Source: Microvirga calopogonii (GTDB lineage Bacteria > Pseudomonadota > Alphaproteobacteria > Rhizobiales > Beijerinckiaceae). Taken from it: 38,804 nt of DNA. The notes under the pieces were generated by a model. The model worked only from the letters and a program-made list of their open reading frames with translations, did not search any database and had not been told where the DNA came from. Shown one piece after another: positions 7,538 through 17,372 of this stretch. The stretch is taken from assembly GCF_003347665.1 (NCBI RefSeq), contig NZ_QDGA01000045.1, forward strand, positions 1 through 38,804. Reading direction: 5' to 3'. Numbering within the stretch: position 1 is the stretch's first letter; each line of letters begins with the position of its first letter. The translations under genes were made by a program, and so were the position numbers.

Positions 7538-9235
7538 ATGTCTGCAGCTTTGCAACAGCCGAGCCGTGAAGATTTCGCGGCCCTGCTCGAAGAATCCTTC
7601 CGCACCTCCGAGATCAGCGAAGGCTCGGTCGTGAAGGGCAAGGTGGTCGCGATCGAAAAGGACGTCGCGGTCATCGATATCGGCGCCAAGACCGAAGGTC
7701 GCGTCGCCCTGAAAGAATTTGCCGGCCCGAACCGCGACCAGACGGTCAATGTCGGTGACGAGGTCGAGGTCTATGTCGAGCGCATCGAGAATGCGCTGGG
7801 CGAGGCCGTCATCTCCCGTGACAAGGCCCGCCGCGAAGAGTCGTGGGTGAAGCTCGAGAAGGCCTTCGAGGCCGGCGAGCGCGTCAACGGCACGATCTTC
7901 AACCAGGTGAAGGGCGGCTACACGGTCGACCTCGACGGCGCCGTGGCGTTCCTGCCCCGCTCGCAGGTCGACATCCGCCCGGTCCGCGACGTCACCCCGC
8001 TCATGGGCGTGGCTCAGCCGTTCCAGATCCTCAAGATGGACCGCCGCCGCGGCAACATCGTCGTGTCGCGCCGCACGGTTCTCGAAGAGAGCCGCGCCGA
8101 GCAGCGTTCCGAGCTCGTGGCCAACCTCGAAGAGGGTCAGGTCATCGACGGCGTGGTCAAGAACATCACCGAGTACGGTGCGTTCGTTGATCTCGGCGGC
8201 ATCGACGGCCTGCTGCACGTCACCGACATGGCATGGCGCCGCGTCAACCACCCGTCCGAGGTCGTAACCATCGGCCAGACGGTGAAGGTGAAGATCATCA
8301 AGATCAACCACGAGACGCACCGCATCTCGCTGGGCATCAAGCAGCTGCTCGCCGATCCGTGGGAGGGCATCGCCGCCCGTTACCCCGTCGGCGCCAAGCT
8401 GAAGGGCCGCGTCACGAACATCACCGATTACGGTGCGTTCGTGGAGCTGGAGCCGGGCATCGAAGGCCTGATCCACGTGTCCGAGATGTCCTGGACGAAG
8501 AAGAACGTCCACCCGGGCAAGATCATCTCCACCTCGCAGGAGGTTGAGGTCGTGATCCTCGAGGTCGACCAGGTGAAGCGCCGCATCTCGCTCGGCCTGA
8601 AGCAGACGCTTCAGAACCCGTGGGAAGCCTTCGCCGAGAAGCACCCTGTCGGCTCCGAAGTCGAAGGCGAGGTCAAGAACAAGACCGAGTTCGGTCTGTT
8701 CATCGGTCTCGAGAACGACGTCGACGGCATGGTCCACCTCTCGGACCTCGACTGGAACCGTCCGGGCGAGCAGGTCATCGACGACTTCAAGAAGGGCGAC
8801 ATCGTCCGCGCTCAGGTTCTCGACGTGGACGTCGAGAAGGAGCGCATCTCGCTCGGCATCAAGCAGCTTGCGGGCGATCCCTTCGCCGAAGCCGGCGAGA
8901 TCAAGAAGGGCCAGATCGTCACCTGCGAGGTTCTCGAGGTGAAGGACGGCGGCCTGGAGGTGAAGATCGTCGACACCGACCTGACCACCTTCATCAAGCG
9001 CAACGAGCTTGCTCGTGACCGCGCCGACCAGCGCCCCGAGCGCTTCGCCGCCGGCGAGAAGCTCGATGCCCGCGTCACGCAGTTCGACCGCAAGGCCCGC
9101 CGCGTCACCGTCTCCATCAAGGCCCTCGAGGTCGCCGAGGAGAAGGAGGCCATGGCTCAGTACGGCTCGACCGATTCGGGTGCCTCGCTCGGCGACATCC
9201 TCGGCGCCGCCCTGAAGGCCAAGGACAAGAAGTAA
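7538..9235 (+). CDS. rpsA: 30S ribosomal protein S1
   Basis: RNA-binding protein of the small ribosomal subunit that captures mRNA and unfolds structured initiation regions. The 565 residues carry six S1 (OB-fold) repeats, at about 30-100, 118-184, 202-270, 287-357, 374-444 and 460-530. The central ones show the typical ITEYGAFVDLGGIDGLLHVTD and ITDYGAFVELEPGIEGLIHVS cores. The start is preceded by AGGAGA at a good distance, and the leader can fold into a strong helix. Codon use is very uniform, as expected for a highly expressed gene. In many alphaproteobacteria cmk directly precedes rpsA; here a 2-oxoglutarate permease does. A strong intrinsic terminator follows. Confidence 0.98.
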   Translation: MSAALQQPSREDFAALLEESFRTSEISEGSVVKGKVVAIEKDVAVIDIGAKTEGRVALKEFAGPNRDQTVNVGDEVEVYVERIENALGEAVISRDKARREESWVKLEKAFEAGERVNGTIFNQVKGGYTVDLDGAVAFLPRSQVDIRPVRDVTPLMGVAQPFQILKMDRRRGNIVVSRRTVLEESRAEQRSELVANLEEGQVIDGVVKNITEYGAFVDLGGIDGLLHVTDMAWRRVNHPSEVVTIGQTVKVKIIKINHETHRISLGIKQLLADPWEGIAARYPVGAKLKGRVTNITDYGAFVELEPGIEGLIHVSEMSWTKKNVHPGKIISTSQEVEVVILEVDQVKRRISLGLKQTLQNPWEAFAEKHPVGSEVEGEVKNKTEFGLFIGLENDVDGMVHLSDLDWNRPGEQVIDDFKKGDIVRAQVLDVDVEKERISLGIKQLAGDPFAEAGEIKKGQIVTCEVLEVKDGGLEVKIVDTDLTTFIKRNELARDRADQRPERFAAGEKLDARVTQFDRKARRVTVSIKALEVAEEKEAMAQYGSTDSGASLGDILGAALKAKDKK

Positions 9236-9263
9236 TCGGTCTCCGACTTTCGGAGTTCGATGG

Positions 9264-9296
9264 ATCCCCGGGCTGAAAAGCCCGGGGATTTTTTGT
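9264..9296 (+). terminator. Intrinsic terminator of rpsA
   Basis: ATCCCCGGGCT (9264-9274), the tetraloop GAAA and AGCCCGGGGAT (9279-9289) form an 11-base perfect stem that runs straight into TTTTTTG. It is a textbook Rho-independent terminator, 28 bases after the rpsA stop. Confidence 0.95.
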
Positions 9297-9373
9297 TTGG
9301 GGAAGCCGCGAGTTCTCCCCCTCGTCATTACCAGCCTCGTGCCGGTGTTCGCGCTTCTGATGACGCGCCGCTT

Positions 9374-9511
9374 GTCATTCCGGGGCGAGCGTTTGCGAGA
9401 ACCCGGAACCCATAACCGCTGACGATGCAGGAAGAGGCGTAGCGGTGATCGTGCTTTCTTGAGGCGTCGTGTTTATGGGTTCCGGGTTCGCCTGCGGCGC
9501 CCCGGAATGAC
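9374..9511. repeat. Palindromic intergenic repeat, family D, copy 2
   Basis: Perfect 14-base terminal arms, GTCATTCCGGGGCG (9374-9387) and CGCCCCGGAATGAC (9498-9511), with inner arms around GAACCCGGAACCCATAA (about 9399-9415) and TTATGGGTTCCGGGTTC (9473-9489). The whole element folds into one long hairpin. It fills much of the rpsA-sppA gap together with a family-E fragment at 9552-9578. The remaining sequence up to 9790 shows only a loose inverted pair (about 9682-9732) and the presumed sppA promoter. Confidence 0.9.
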
Positions 9512-9551
9512 GGCGGGGCAACACGTATGGATCGGCGCTCCAAGAAAGCGG

Positions 9552-9578
9552 GATGGCCGGGACAAGCCCGGCCATGAC
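9552..9578. repeat. Family-E repeat fragment, copy 2
   Basis: GGATGGCCGGG, ACAAG, CCCGGCCATGAC: this single hairpin is the reverse complement of the first half of the composite element at 3524 and 32785. The second half is missing. It follows the family-D element by about 40 bases. Confidence 0.8.
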
Positions 9579-9790
9579 GGTGAGGGCTCCCTGACACGGC
9601 CGTATCCTGAGACACCCGCACGATCCGTCACGCCGGTTCCGCCTTGGCCGCCGCTTCCGTTGCCCTATCTGCTTGTCGGCGGACGCGTTTTAGGTGCTGC
9701 GGATTCAACTTCGCCGCCTAGAAAAAGCGTCCGAACCGCTCTAGGGTGCAGCCCTTCTCATCCGACTTGGAACCAGCAAGAGACGAATCG

Positions 9791-10756
9791 ATGTCCATCG
9801 ATGCCGAAGCCATCGCCGACCGCCGCCGTCTGCGCCGCAAGCTCTCCTTCTGGCGCGTCGCGGGATTTCTGGGTCTCATCGCGGCCGTAGCCGCTCTTGG
9901 CTACGTGGCCGCCGACCGGGCGGGATACGGCGCCATTCAGAACCAGATCGCCCGCATTTCCGTCGACGGGGTGATCACCGGCAACCAGCGCCTCGCCGAC
10001 CTGATGCAGCGGGTGGGCGAGTCGAGCGCGGTTTCCGGCGTGGTGATCTCCATCAACAGCCCCGGCGGCACCACGACCGGCTCCGAGGAGCTTTACCGCA
10101 ACATCCGCAGGCTTTCCGAGAAGAAGCCCGTCGTCACCTTCGTGGACGGCACGGCGGCCTCCGGCGGCTACATCACGGCGATCGCCACCGATTACATCGT
10201 CGCCCGCGAGACCTCGATCGTGGGCTCCATCGGCGTGCTCTTCCAGTACCCCGACCTGTCGGGCCTCATGGGCCAGGTCGGCGTGAAGCTGGAGGAGGTG
10301 AAGTCCACGCCGCTCAAGGCTGAGCCCAGCCCCTTCAAGCCCACGTCCCCGGAGGCGCGCGCCGCCATGCAGTCGGTGGTCAACGACACTTACGACTGGT
10401 TCAAGACCCTGGTGCGCGAGCGCCGCCGCCTGAGCGAGAGCGAGCTGGCCGCCGCCTCCACGGGGCAGGTGTTCAGCGGCCGCCAGGGCGTGCCCATGAA
10501 GCTCGTCGACAAGATCGGCGGGGAGCGCGATGCGGTCGCGTGGTTGGAGCAGACCAAGGGCGTGGCCAAGGACCTGCCGATTCGCGACTGGAAGCCGAAG
10601 AGCGACCGGGACCTTTCCATCTTCGCCATGGGCGCGACGGTGGCCGATCTCTTCGGTTTCGAGCGGGTGGCGGACGGCTTGCGCCGGGCATCGTCCCATG
10701 CGGAGATCGCACAACTTGACGGCCTTCTGGCGGTCTGGCAACCTTCGGAAAAATAA
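9791..10756 (+). CDS. sppA: Signal peptide peptidase SppA (short type)
   Basis: Membrane-anchored serine protease that degrades cleaved signal peptides. It has 321 residues, the single-domain (36K) type. ATG 9791 gives a positively charged N-terminus (RRRLRRK) and one helix at about 22-40 (VAGFLGLIAAVAALGYVA); an ATG at 9746 would add 15 residues that break this pattern. The S49 core shows INSPGGTTTGSEELY (oxyanion region), TAASGGYITAIATD with the candidate nucleophile Ser124, and a Ser/Lys dyad partner at Lys171 or Lys176 in EEVKSTPLKAEPSPF. SIGVLFQYPDLSGLMGQVGV is also typical. It begins the sppA-ihfB-lapA group, a common alphaproteobacterial order after rpsA, and is separated from rpsA by a terminator and repeats, so it has its own promoter. 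Confidence 0.93.
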   Translation: MSIDAEAIADRRRLRRKLSFWRVAGFLGLIAAVAALGYVAADRAGYGAIQNQIARISVDGVITGNQRLADLMQRVGESSAVSGVVISINSPGGTTTGSEELYRNIRRLSEKKPVVTFVDGTAASGGYITAIATDYIVARETSIVGSIGVLFQYPDLSGLMGQVGVKLEEVKSTPLKAEPSPFKPTSPEARAAMQSVVNDTYDWFKTLVRERRRLSESELAAASTGQVFSGRQGVPMKLVDKIGGERDAVAWLEQTKGVAKDLPIRDWKPKSDRDLSIFAMGATVADLFGFERVADGLRRASSHAEIAQLDGLLAVWQPSEK

Positions 10757-10782
10757 AGCAACGTCAAAGATATAGCCATTCC

Positions 10783-11097
10783 ATGATCAAATCCGAACTG
10801 GTGCTCAAGATCGCCGAGCAGAACCCGCATCTCTATCAGCGCGATGTGGAGAAGATCGTGAACGCGATTCTCGATACGATCGGCGATGCCCTCGCCAGGG
10901 GCGACCGGGTCGAGCTGCGCGGCTTCGGCGCGTTCTCGGTGAAGAAGCGGGACGCTCGCACGGGCCGCAACCCGCGCACGGGCGAAGCCGTTTCCATCTC
11001 CGAAAAGGTCGTTCCCGTCTTCAAGACGGGCAAGGAAATGCGTCAGCGGCTCAATGCTCCGGCTCCCAAGGTGCTCAAGGCCGCGGCCGCACAGTGA
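10783..11097 (+). CDS. ihfB: Integration host factor beta subunit
   Basis: DNA-bending nucleoid protein that pairs with IhfA; roles in replication, recombination and sigma-54 promoters. It has 104 residues. The HU/IHF signature runs through RVELRGFGAFSVKKRDARTGRNP (about 43-65), whose arm with the conserved proline in GRNPRTGE intercalates in the minor groove. The N-terminus MIKSELVLKIAEQNPHLYQRDVEKIV matches IHF-beta and not HU. The C-terminal tail (PAPKVLKAAAAQ) is slightly longer than in E. coli. It lies 26 bases after sppA with a weak ribosome binding site and is probably co-transcribed with it and with lapA. Confidence 0.95.
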   Translation: MIKSELVLKIAEQNPHLYQRDVEKIVNAILDTIGDALARGDRVELRGFGAFSVKKRDARTGRNPRTGEAVSISEKVVPVFKTGKEMRQRLNAPAPKVLKAAAAQ

Positions 11098-11114
11098 TTG
11101 CTTGAGAGGTGTTC

Positions 11115-11468
11115 GTGATTCGCTTTCTGAAGGCGCTCATTCTTCTGCCGGTCGCCGTCCTGGTGGTCCTCCTCGCGGTCGCGAACCGCGCCCCGGTGAC
11201 CCTGTCGCTCGACCCGTTCTCCCAGGACGCGCCGGAATTCGCCACCCGGCTGCCGCTCTTCGCCGTGATCTTCGCGGCCGTCATGCTCGGCGTGGTAATC
11301 GGCGGCACGGCGAGCTGGCTCGCGCAGGGCAAGAACCGCAAGTCGCGCCGGCAGCTGCGGCGCGAGACGCGCCAGCTGCGCTACGAGACCGAGCGCCTCA
11401 AGACGCAGAACGGTTCAGCCACCACTCTGCCGGCGACGGTGTCCTCTTCTCCCAGCCCCCGGTTCTAA
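11115..11468 (+). CDS. lapA: LapA-family (DUF1049) inner-membrane protein
   Basis: 117 residues with two predicted membrane helices, about 6-25 (ALILLPVAVLVVLLAVANR) and 45-68 (LPLFAVIFAAVMLGVVIGGTASWLA), then a basic coiled-coil-like tail (RKSRRQLRRETRQLRYETERL). This is the layout of LapA, which in E. coli works with LapB to control LPS synthesis through LpxC turnover. LapB is not adjacent here, and in alphaproteobacteria a lapA-like gene commonly follows ihfB. GTG 11115 is chosen because GAGAGG (11104-11109) lies 5 bases before it; a GTG at 11109 would overlap that site. The functional link to LPS is inferred from family membership only. Confidence 0.8.
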   Translation: MIRFLKALILLPVAVLVVLLAVANRAPVTLSLDPFSQDAPEFATRLPLFAVIFAAVMLGVVIGGTASWLAQGKNRKSRRQLRRETRQLRYETERLKTQNGSATTLPATVSSSPSPRF

Positions 11469-11478
11469 GACCTTTACC

Positions 11479-12423
11479 ATGCGCGTCGTGACAGCTGCCG
11501 AGATCGATCGGGTTCTCACCTTTCCAGCCCTGATCGATGCCCTGGCCGAGGCCTTTCGCGGCGACATGGTCACGCCGGTGCGCCATCACCACGAGATCGA
11601 GCGGGCCGGCGCCCATGGCACGCTCCTGCTCATGCCGTCCTGGACCGGTCCCGCCACGCAGGATGGATTCGTCGGTGTGAAGGTCGTGTCCGTGTTCCCG
11701 GAAAACGGCGCCAAGGGCCTGCCCAGCGTCATGGGCTCCTATCTGCTCATGGACGGCGCCACGGGCGAGCCCGTCTCGGTTCTCGACGGCACACGACTGA
11801 CCGTCTGGCGCACGGCCGCCGCCTCGGCCCTGGCGGCGCGGTATCTGGCGCGCGAGGATGCAGGCCGCATGGTGATGGTCGGGGCCGGGTCCCTCGCGCC
11901 CTTCCTCATCCGCGCCCATATGAGCCAGCGGCCGATTCGCGAGGTTGCGCTCTGGAACCACAACGGCGCCAGGGCCGAGGCGCTCGCCGCCGAGCTGCGC
12001 CGCGAGGGTCTGCCGGTCACCGCCGTCACCAACCTGGAGGCGGCCGTGCGCGAAGCCGATCTCATTTCCTGCGCGACGCTCTCGAGCGCACCCATCGTCA
12101 GGGGGGGCTGGCTGAAACCGGGGGCGCATCTCGATCTCGTCGGCGCCTTCAATCTCAAAATGCGCGAGGCGGACGACGAGGCCCTGCTGCGGGCTCAGGT
12201 CCATATCGACACGCCGGCCGCCAAGACGGAGGGTGGGGACGTGGCCGTGGCGCTCCAGGGTGGCGCAATGGCCGAGAGCCACATCCGGGGCACGCTCGCG
12301 GACCTGTGCGTGAGTGCGCCCCGTCGCGATCCGGCGGCCATCACGGCCTTCAAGTCGGTCGGTGCGGCATTGGAGGACCTGGCTGCGGCGATGCTGGTGT
12401 GGCGCTCGCTCCCAAAAGCGTAG
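11479..12423 (+). CDS. Ornithine cyclodeaminase / mu-crystallin family protein
   Basis: 314 residues, full length for the family, with an NAD(P)-binding Rossmann segment at about 125-180 (MVMVGAGSLAPFLIRAHMS, motif GAGSLA). Other family blocks are GVKVVSVFPENGAKGLPSVMGSYLLMDGATGEPVSVLDGTRLT-type sequence (about 73-115) and the catalytic segment LVGAFNLKMREAD. The family includes ornithine cyclodeaminase (proline from ornithine), alanine dehydrogenase and reductases of cyclic imines (pyrroline- or piperideine-2-carboxylate); sequence alone does not choose between them. It starts 10 bases after lapA and stops 13 bases before trpF, so it may be co-transcribed with either, but no functional link to tryptophan synthesis is evident. 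Confidence 0.88.
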   Translation: MRVVTAAEIDRVLTFPALIDALAEAFRGDMVTPVRHHHEIERAGAHGTLLLMPSWTGPATQDGFVGVKVVSVFPENGAKGLPSVMGSYLLMDGATGEPVSVLDGTRLTVWRTAAASALAARYLAREDAGRMVMVGAGSLAPFLIRAHMSQRPIREVALWNHNGARAEALAAELRREGLPVTAVTNLEAAVREADLISCATLSSAPIVRGGWLKPGAHLDLVGAFNLKMREADDEALLRAQVHIDTPAAKTEGGDVAVALQGGAMAESHIRGTLADLCVSAPRRDPAAITAFKSVGAALEDLAAAMLVWRSLPKA

Positions 12424-12436
12424 TAAAGTAGCCCTT

Positions 12437-13099
12437 ATGGATAACCTGATCAAAATCTGCGGGCTCTCGACGCCCGAGACCCTCGATGTCGCCCTGGGCG
12501 CAGGCGCGGACATGGTCGGTTTCGTGCGTTTCCCCAAAAGCCCCCGTCACGTCAGCCTCGATCTCGGCCATCGTCTCTCCCTGCAGGCCAGGGGGCGCGC
12601 TCAGCGCGTGGTGCTCCTGGTCAATCCCGGAGACGAAGACGTCGCCCAGGCCATCGAGGCGATCAACCCTGACCTGATTCAGCTGCATGGTACCGAGAGC
12701 CCCGAGCGCGTGGCCGAGATCCGCTCCATGGTCAAGCGTCCGGTCATGAAGGCGCTGGGCATTGCGGAAGCCTCCGACCTGCAGGCGCTCGGCCCCTATG
12801 CGGGCGACGTCGACCGCATCCTGCTCGACGCCAAGCCGCCCCGCACGGCCGGTGCGCTTCCCGGCGGCAACGGGATCGCCTTCGACTGGCGACTTCTGAA
12901 CGGACTTGACCGCAAGGTTTCCTTCATGCTGTCAGGTGGCCTCGACCCCGATAACGTTGCGGAGGCGATCCGGCTCACGAAGCCGCAGGCCGTCGACGTG
13001 TCGTCCGGGGTGGAAAGCGGACCGGGTCTGAAAGATCCGGCACGGATCGAGGCCTTCATCAAGGCCGCCCGGACAGCATTCGCTGCCGCCCATCACTAA
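12437..13099 (+). CDS. trpF: Phosphoribosylanthranilate isomerase
   Basis: Third step of tryptophan synthesis from chorismate-derived anthranilate: Amadori rearrangement of phosphoribosylanthranilate. 220 residues, a single TIM barrel. Catalytic and binding signatures are IKICGLSTPE (Cys8, the general base), GFVRFPKSPRHVS, NPDLIQLHGTES, ILLDAKPP (the general-acid aspartate) and the phosphate loops SGGLDPDNV and VDVSSGVESGPGLKDP. ATG 12437 is fixed by the conserved N-terminus; upstream in-frame codons belong to the overlapping preceding gene in another frame. It is a free-standing gene and not the trpC-trpF fusion of enterobacteria. It is followed by trpB and trpA, the usual alphaproteobacterial trpFBA cluster. 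Confidence 0.97.
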   Translation: MDNLIKICGLSTPETLDVALGAGADMVGFVRFPKSPRHVSLDLGHRLSLQARGRAQRVVLLVNPGDEDVAQAIEAINPDLIQLHGTESPERVAEIRSMVKRPVMKALGIAEASDLQALGPYAGDVDRILLDAKPPRTAGALPGGNGIAFDWRLLNGLDRKVSFMLSGGLDPDNVAEAIRLTKPQAVDVSSGVESGPGLKDPARIEAFIKAARTAFAAAHH

Positions 13100-13159
13100 G
13101 TTAGGAGAGCTCGTCCTCCCCGGGCGCGCGCTTTCAAGATCGTCAAGGCAGGACAGCCC

Positions 13160-14380
<1,221 letters not shown>

Positions 14381-14408
14381 GAACCACCTTGGCATGCAGC
14401 GCAACCGA

Positions 14409-14533
14409 CCCTCTCCCTCCTTGTGGGGGAGAGTTGGAGAGGGGGGTGCTGGCGCTTCGTTCTGAGAGGCTGGCGCTCCCACCCCCCTCCCGGCTGCTTT
14501 CGCAGCCACCCCTCTCCCACAAGGAGGGAGAGG
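14409..14533. repeat. Palindromic repeat, family B, copy 1, between trpB and trpA
   Basis: The ends are CCCTCTCCCTCCTTGTGGG and, at the other side, CTCTCCCACAAGGAGGGAGAG (about 14512-14532), so the element closes into a long stem. Inner arms are GGGGGGTGCTGGCGC and GGCGCTCCCACCCCCC. A related element lies at 18771-18880. Lying between trpB and trpA, its RNA hairpin could reduce trpA expression relative to trpB or protect the trpB message from 3' decay. Confidence 0.9.
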
Positions 14534-14591
14534 ACATACGGCGCTCTTCACATATTTCGCCTCGCCTTCCTCTCATGCTAAAGACCCGCCC

Positions 14592-15431
14592 ATGACACAG
14601 CGCATCGAAGCCCGTTTCGAAAAATGCCGCGCGGAAGGCCGCGCCGCTCTCGTCACCTATGTGATGGCCGGCGACCCGGACCCGGAGACCTCGCTCGAGA
14701 TCCTCAGGAGCCTGCCCAAGGCGGGGGCCGACATCGTCGAGTTCGGGCTGCCCTTCACCGATCCCATGGCCGATGGACCGGCCATTCAGGCGGCGGGGCT
14801 GCGCGCCCTGAAGGTGGGGCAGGACACGGTCAAGACCCTCGACCTCATCCGCCGCTTCCGGGCCGAGGACCAGGACACGCCCGTGATCCTCATGGGCTAT
14901 TTCAACCCGATCTTCGTCTACGGCGTCGACCGCTTCCTGGCTGACGCCAAGCAAGCCGGTGTCGACGGCCTGATCGTCGTCGACCTGCCGCCGGAAGAGG
15001 ACGACGAGCTGTGCCTCCCGGCCCTCAAGGCCGGACTCGCCTTCATCCGTCTCGCGACCCCGACCACGGACGATAAGCGCCTGCCGGCGGTCCTCGCGAA
15101 TACGGCGGGCTTCGTCTATTACGTCTCGATCACCGGCATCACCGGCGCGGCGACGCCCGATTTCGGCAAGGTCGCAACGGCCGTGGAGCGGATCAAGCGC
15201 CATACGCCCCTTCCCGTCGTGGTGGGCTTCGGCGTCAAGAGCGGCGCCCATGCGGCGGCGGTGGCCAAGGGTGCCGACGGCGTGGTGGTCGGCTCGGCCC
15301 TGATCGACGCGCTGAAGGGCACCCTCGATGCTCAGGATCGCGCAACGGCAGGTTCGGTCGAGGCGGTCACGAAGCTGGTGAAGGAATTGAGTGAAGGCGT
15401 CCGCTCTGTGGCAAAACGGGCGGCGGCCTAA
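14592..15431 (+). CDS. trpA: Tryptophan synthase alpha chain
   Basis: Cleaves indole-3-glycerol phosphate to indole and glyceraldehyde-3-phosphate; works in an alpha2-beta2 complex with TrpB. 279 residues, TIM barrel. The catalytic acids are Glu50 in IVEFGLPFTDP and Asp61 in PMADGPAIQ. Further family blocks are MGYFNPIFVYG, GLIVVDLPPEED, YYVSITGITGA and the phosphate loop VVGFGVKSGAHAAA. The ribosome binding site before ATG 14592 is weak, and trpB ends 211 bases upstream beyond a palindromic repeat, so coupling to trpB translation is lost. Confidence 0.97.
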   Translation: MTQRIEARFEKCRAEGRAALVTYVMAGDPDPETSLEILRSLPKAGADIVEFGLPFTDPMADGPAIQAAGLRALKVGQDTVKTLDLIRRFRAEDQDTPVILMGYFNPIFVYGVDRFLADAKQAGVDGLIVVDLPPEEDDELCLPALKAGLAFIRLATPTTDDKRLPAVLANTAGFVYYVSITGITGAATPDFGKVATAVERIKRHTPLPVVVGFGVKSGAHAAAVAKGADGVVVGSALIDALKGTLDAQDRATAGSVEAVTKLVKELSEGVRSVAKRAAA

Positions 15432-15447
15432 TACATAGAACAAGGTC

Positions 15448-15549
15448 CCTCATCCTGAGGAGGCGCGTAGCGCCGTCTCGAAGGAGGGTCCAGAGAGCAC
15501 TGGAGACGCCCTCGTCCTTCGAGACGGCCTGACGGCCTCCTCAGGATGA
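15448..15549. repeat. Palindromic repeat, family A, copy 2, between trpA and accD
   Basis: Perfect 14-base arms, TCATCCTGAGGAGG (15450-15463) and CCTCCTCAGGATGA (15536-15549), with the inner pair GTCTCGAAGGA and TCCTTCGAGAC, the same architecture as the element at 291-398. The sequences between the arms differ in detail (GCGCGTAGCGCC against CGCGCCAGCGGC), while the arms are conserved, as expected if structure is selected or the copies are recent. Confidence 0.9.
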
Positions 15550-15586
15550 AGGCTTCCGGGATGCTCCTCACGGAGAAGGATTAGCG

Positions 15587-16498
<912 letters not shown>

Positions 16499-16595
16499 GC
16501 GAGAGCACAGGGCGATGGATTCCTCCGATGCGCACCGTCATTGACGGTGCGCAAAGCGGCTTCCATCCTCTCGCTCATGTCCAGTGTCGTCGGCG

Positions 16596-16734
16596 CTAGA
16601 GCATCTGACCCAAAAGTGGATTTGCACTTTTGGGATCCATCCGATGCTCCGCTCTTTCGATGAGCACATCGTTGGGGGCGGACCCAGCGGGCCGCGCTAG
16701 CGAAAACCGGATCCACTTTTCCGCACGATGTGCT
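16596..16734. repeat. Palindromic repeat, family C, copy 1
   Basis: CTAGAGCATC, CCAAAAGTGG (paired with CACTTTTGGG across a short loop), GATCCATCCGATGCTCC, then a second part ending in GGATCCACTTTTCCGCACGATGTGC-like sequence. The same blocks in the same order and orientation recur at 17131-17240. The first half is a compact hairpin; the outer AGCATC/GATGCT pair extends it. Confidence 0.85.
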
Positions 16735-16780
16735 GGGCGCGTGAACCTTCATCCGAAGTGACTCCATACCGTCAGGCTGG

Positions 16781-16999
16781 TTATCTGCCGGCACCACTTC
16801 GGCCGGCATCCCCGCGATTGCCGGTACTGCCTTGGTCGCCTGTTCGCGTGCCAGCGCCTTCCGATAAGGCCCGGCACACACCGTTGATACGCTGCTCCCC
16901 CACGATGCATTGTCGTTCTTGAGGGCCGGGCTCCGCGAATGCAGGCTCAAGCCCGGCGAGCAAGAATCCAGCCAGTGCGATTCCATATACCCTGATCAT
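16781..16999 (-). CDS. Small exported protein of unknown function
   Basis: 72 residues. A GGAGG ribosome binding site lies 5 bases before ATG 16999. Residues 1-22 make a convincing signal peptide (short charged start MIRVYG, hydrophobic core IALAGFLLAG, and AFA before the cleavage site). The mature part has two cysteines (QCIVGEQRINGVCRAL) that could form one disulfide, then a Gly/Ser/Thr/Arg-rich tail (GAGTRTGDQGSTGNRGDAGRSGAGR). I recognise no family. It is antisense to no gene, stands alone between accD and folC, and is flanked by two directly repeated family-C elements. A longer reading frame on the same strand (to 16348) is in another frame and runs antisense into accD; it looks spurious. 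Confidence 0.6.
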   Translation of the reverse strand: MIRVYGIALAGFLLAGLEPAFAEPGPQERQCIVGEQRINGVCRALSEGAGTRTGDQGSTGNRGDAGRSGAGR

Positions 17000-17130
17000 C
17001 GGCGCCTCCGTTGGCCATGATCGGACTTTGAACCACTTTGCAGACGGAGGCCGTGCATTGCGTCACACAGGCGAAATTCGGTGCGTTCAAGACAAGGAAA
17101 GGCCCTCACGAGGAGCGTCCATAGCGCGGA

Positions 17131-17240
17131 TCTAGAGCCTCGGACGCAAAAGTGGACACCACTTTTGGGATTCATCCGATGCTCCTTCTCTTGACTGGCG
17201 CATCGGATGACGCGGCCCTCTGGGTCCGTCCGATGCGCTA
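17131..17240. repeat. Palindromic repeat, family C, copy 2
   Basis: TCTAGAGCCTCGGACG, CAAAAGTGGACACCACTTTTGGG, ATTCATCCGATGCTCC, then GCGCATCGGATGACGCGG...CCGTCCGATGCGC, a second hairpin. Same orientation and block order as 16596-16734. The rest of the 17000-17372 gap holds only the presumed promoters of folC and of the small minus-strand gene. Confidence 0.85.
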
Positions 17241-17372
17241 GCAGCAACATCGTCACGGGCCACCCCCATGCACCTGACCGCTTGAGCGACGATCCGCCTA
17301 ACGACGCCTCTCTTCCCCCCTCGAGCGGCAAGTGCTAGTCCCGGCGTCCTGAAGGGAATGAGGAAGTCGGAC

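Noticed and set aside
7526..9328. 600-residue minus-strand open frame opposite rpsA
   Set aside because: Antisense shadow of rpsA; a long frame is expected from its strongly biased codons.
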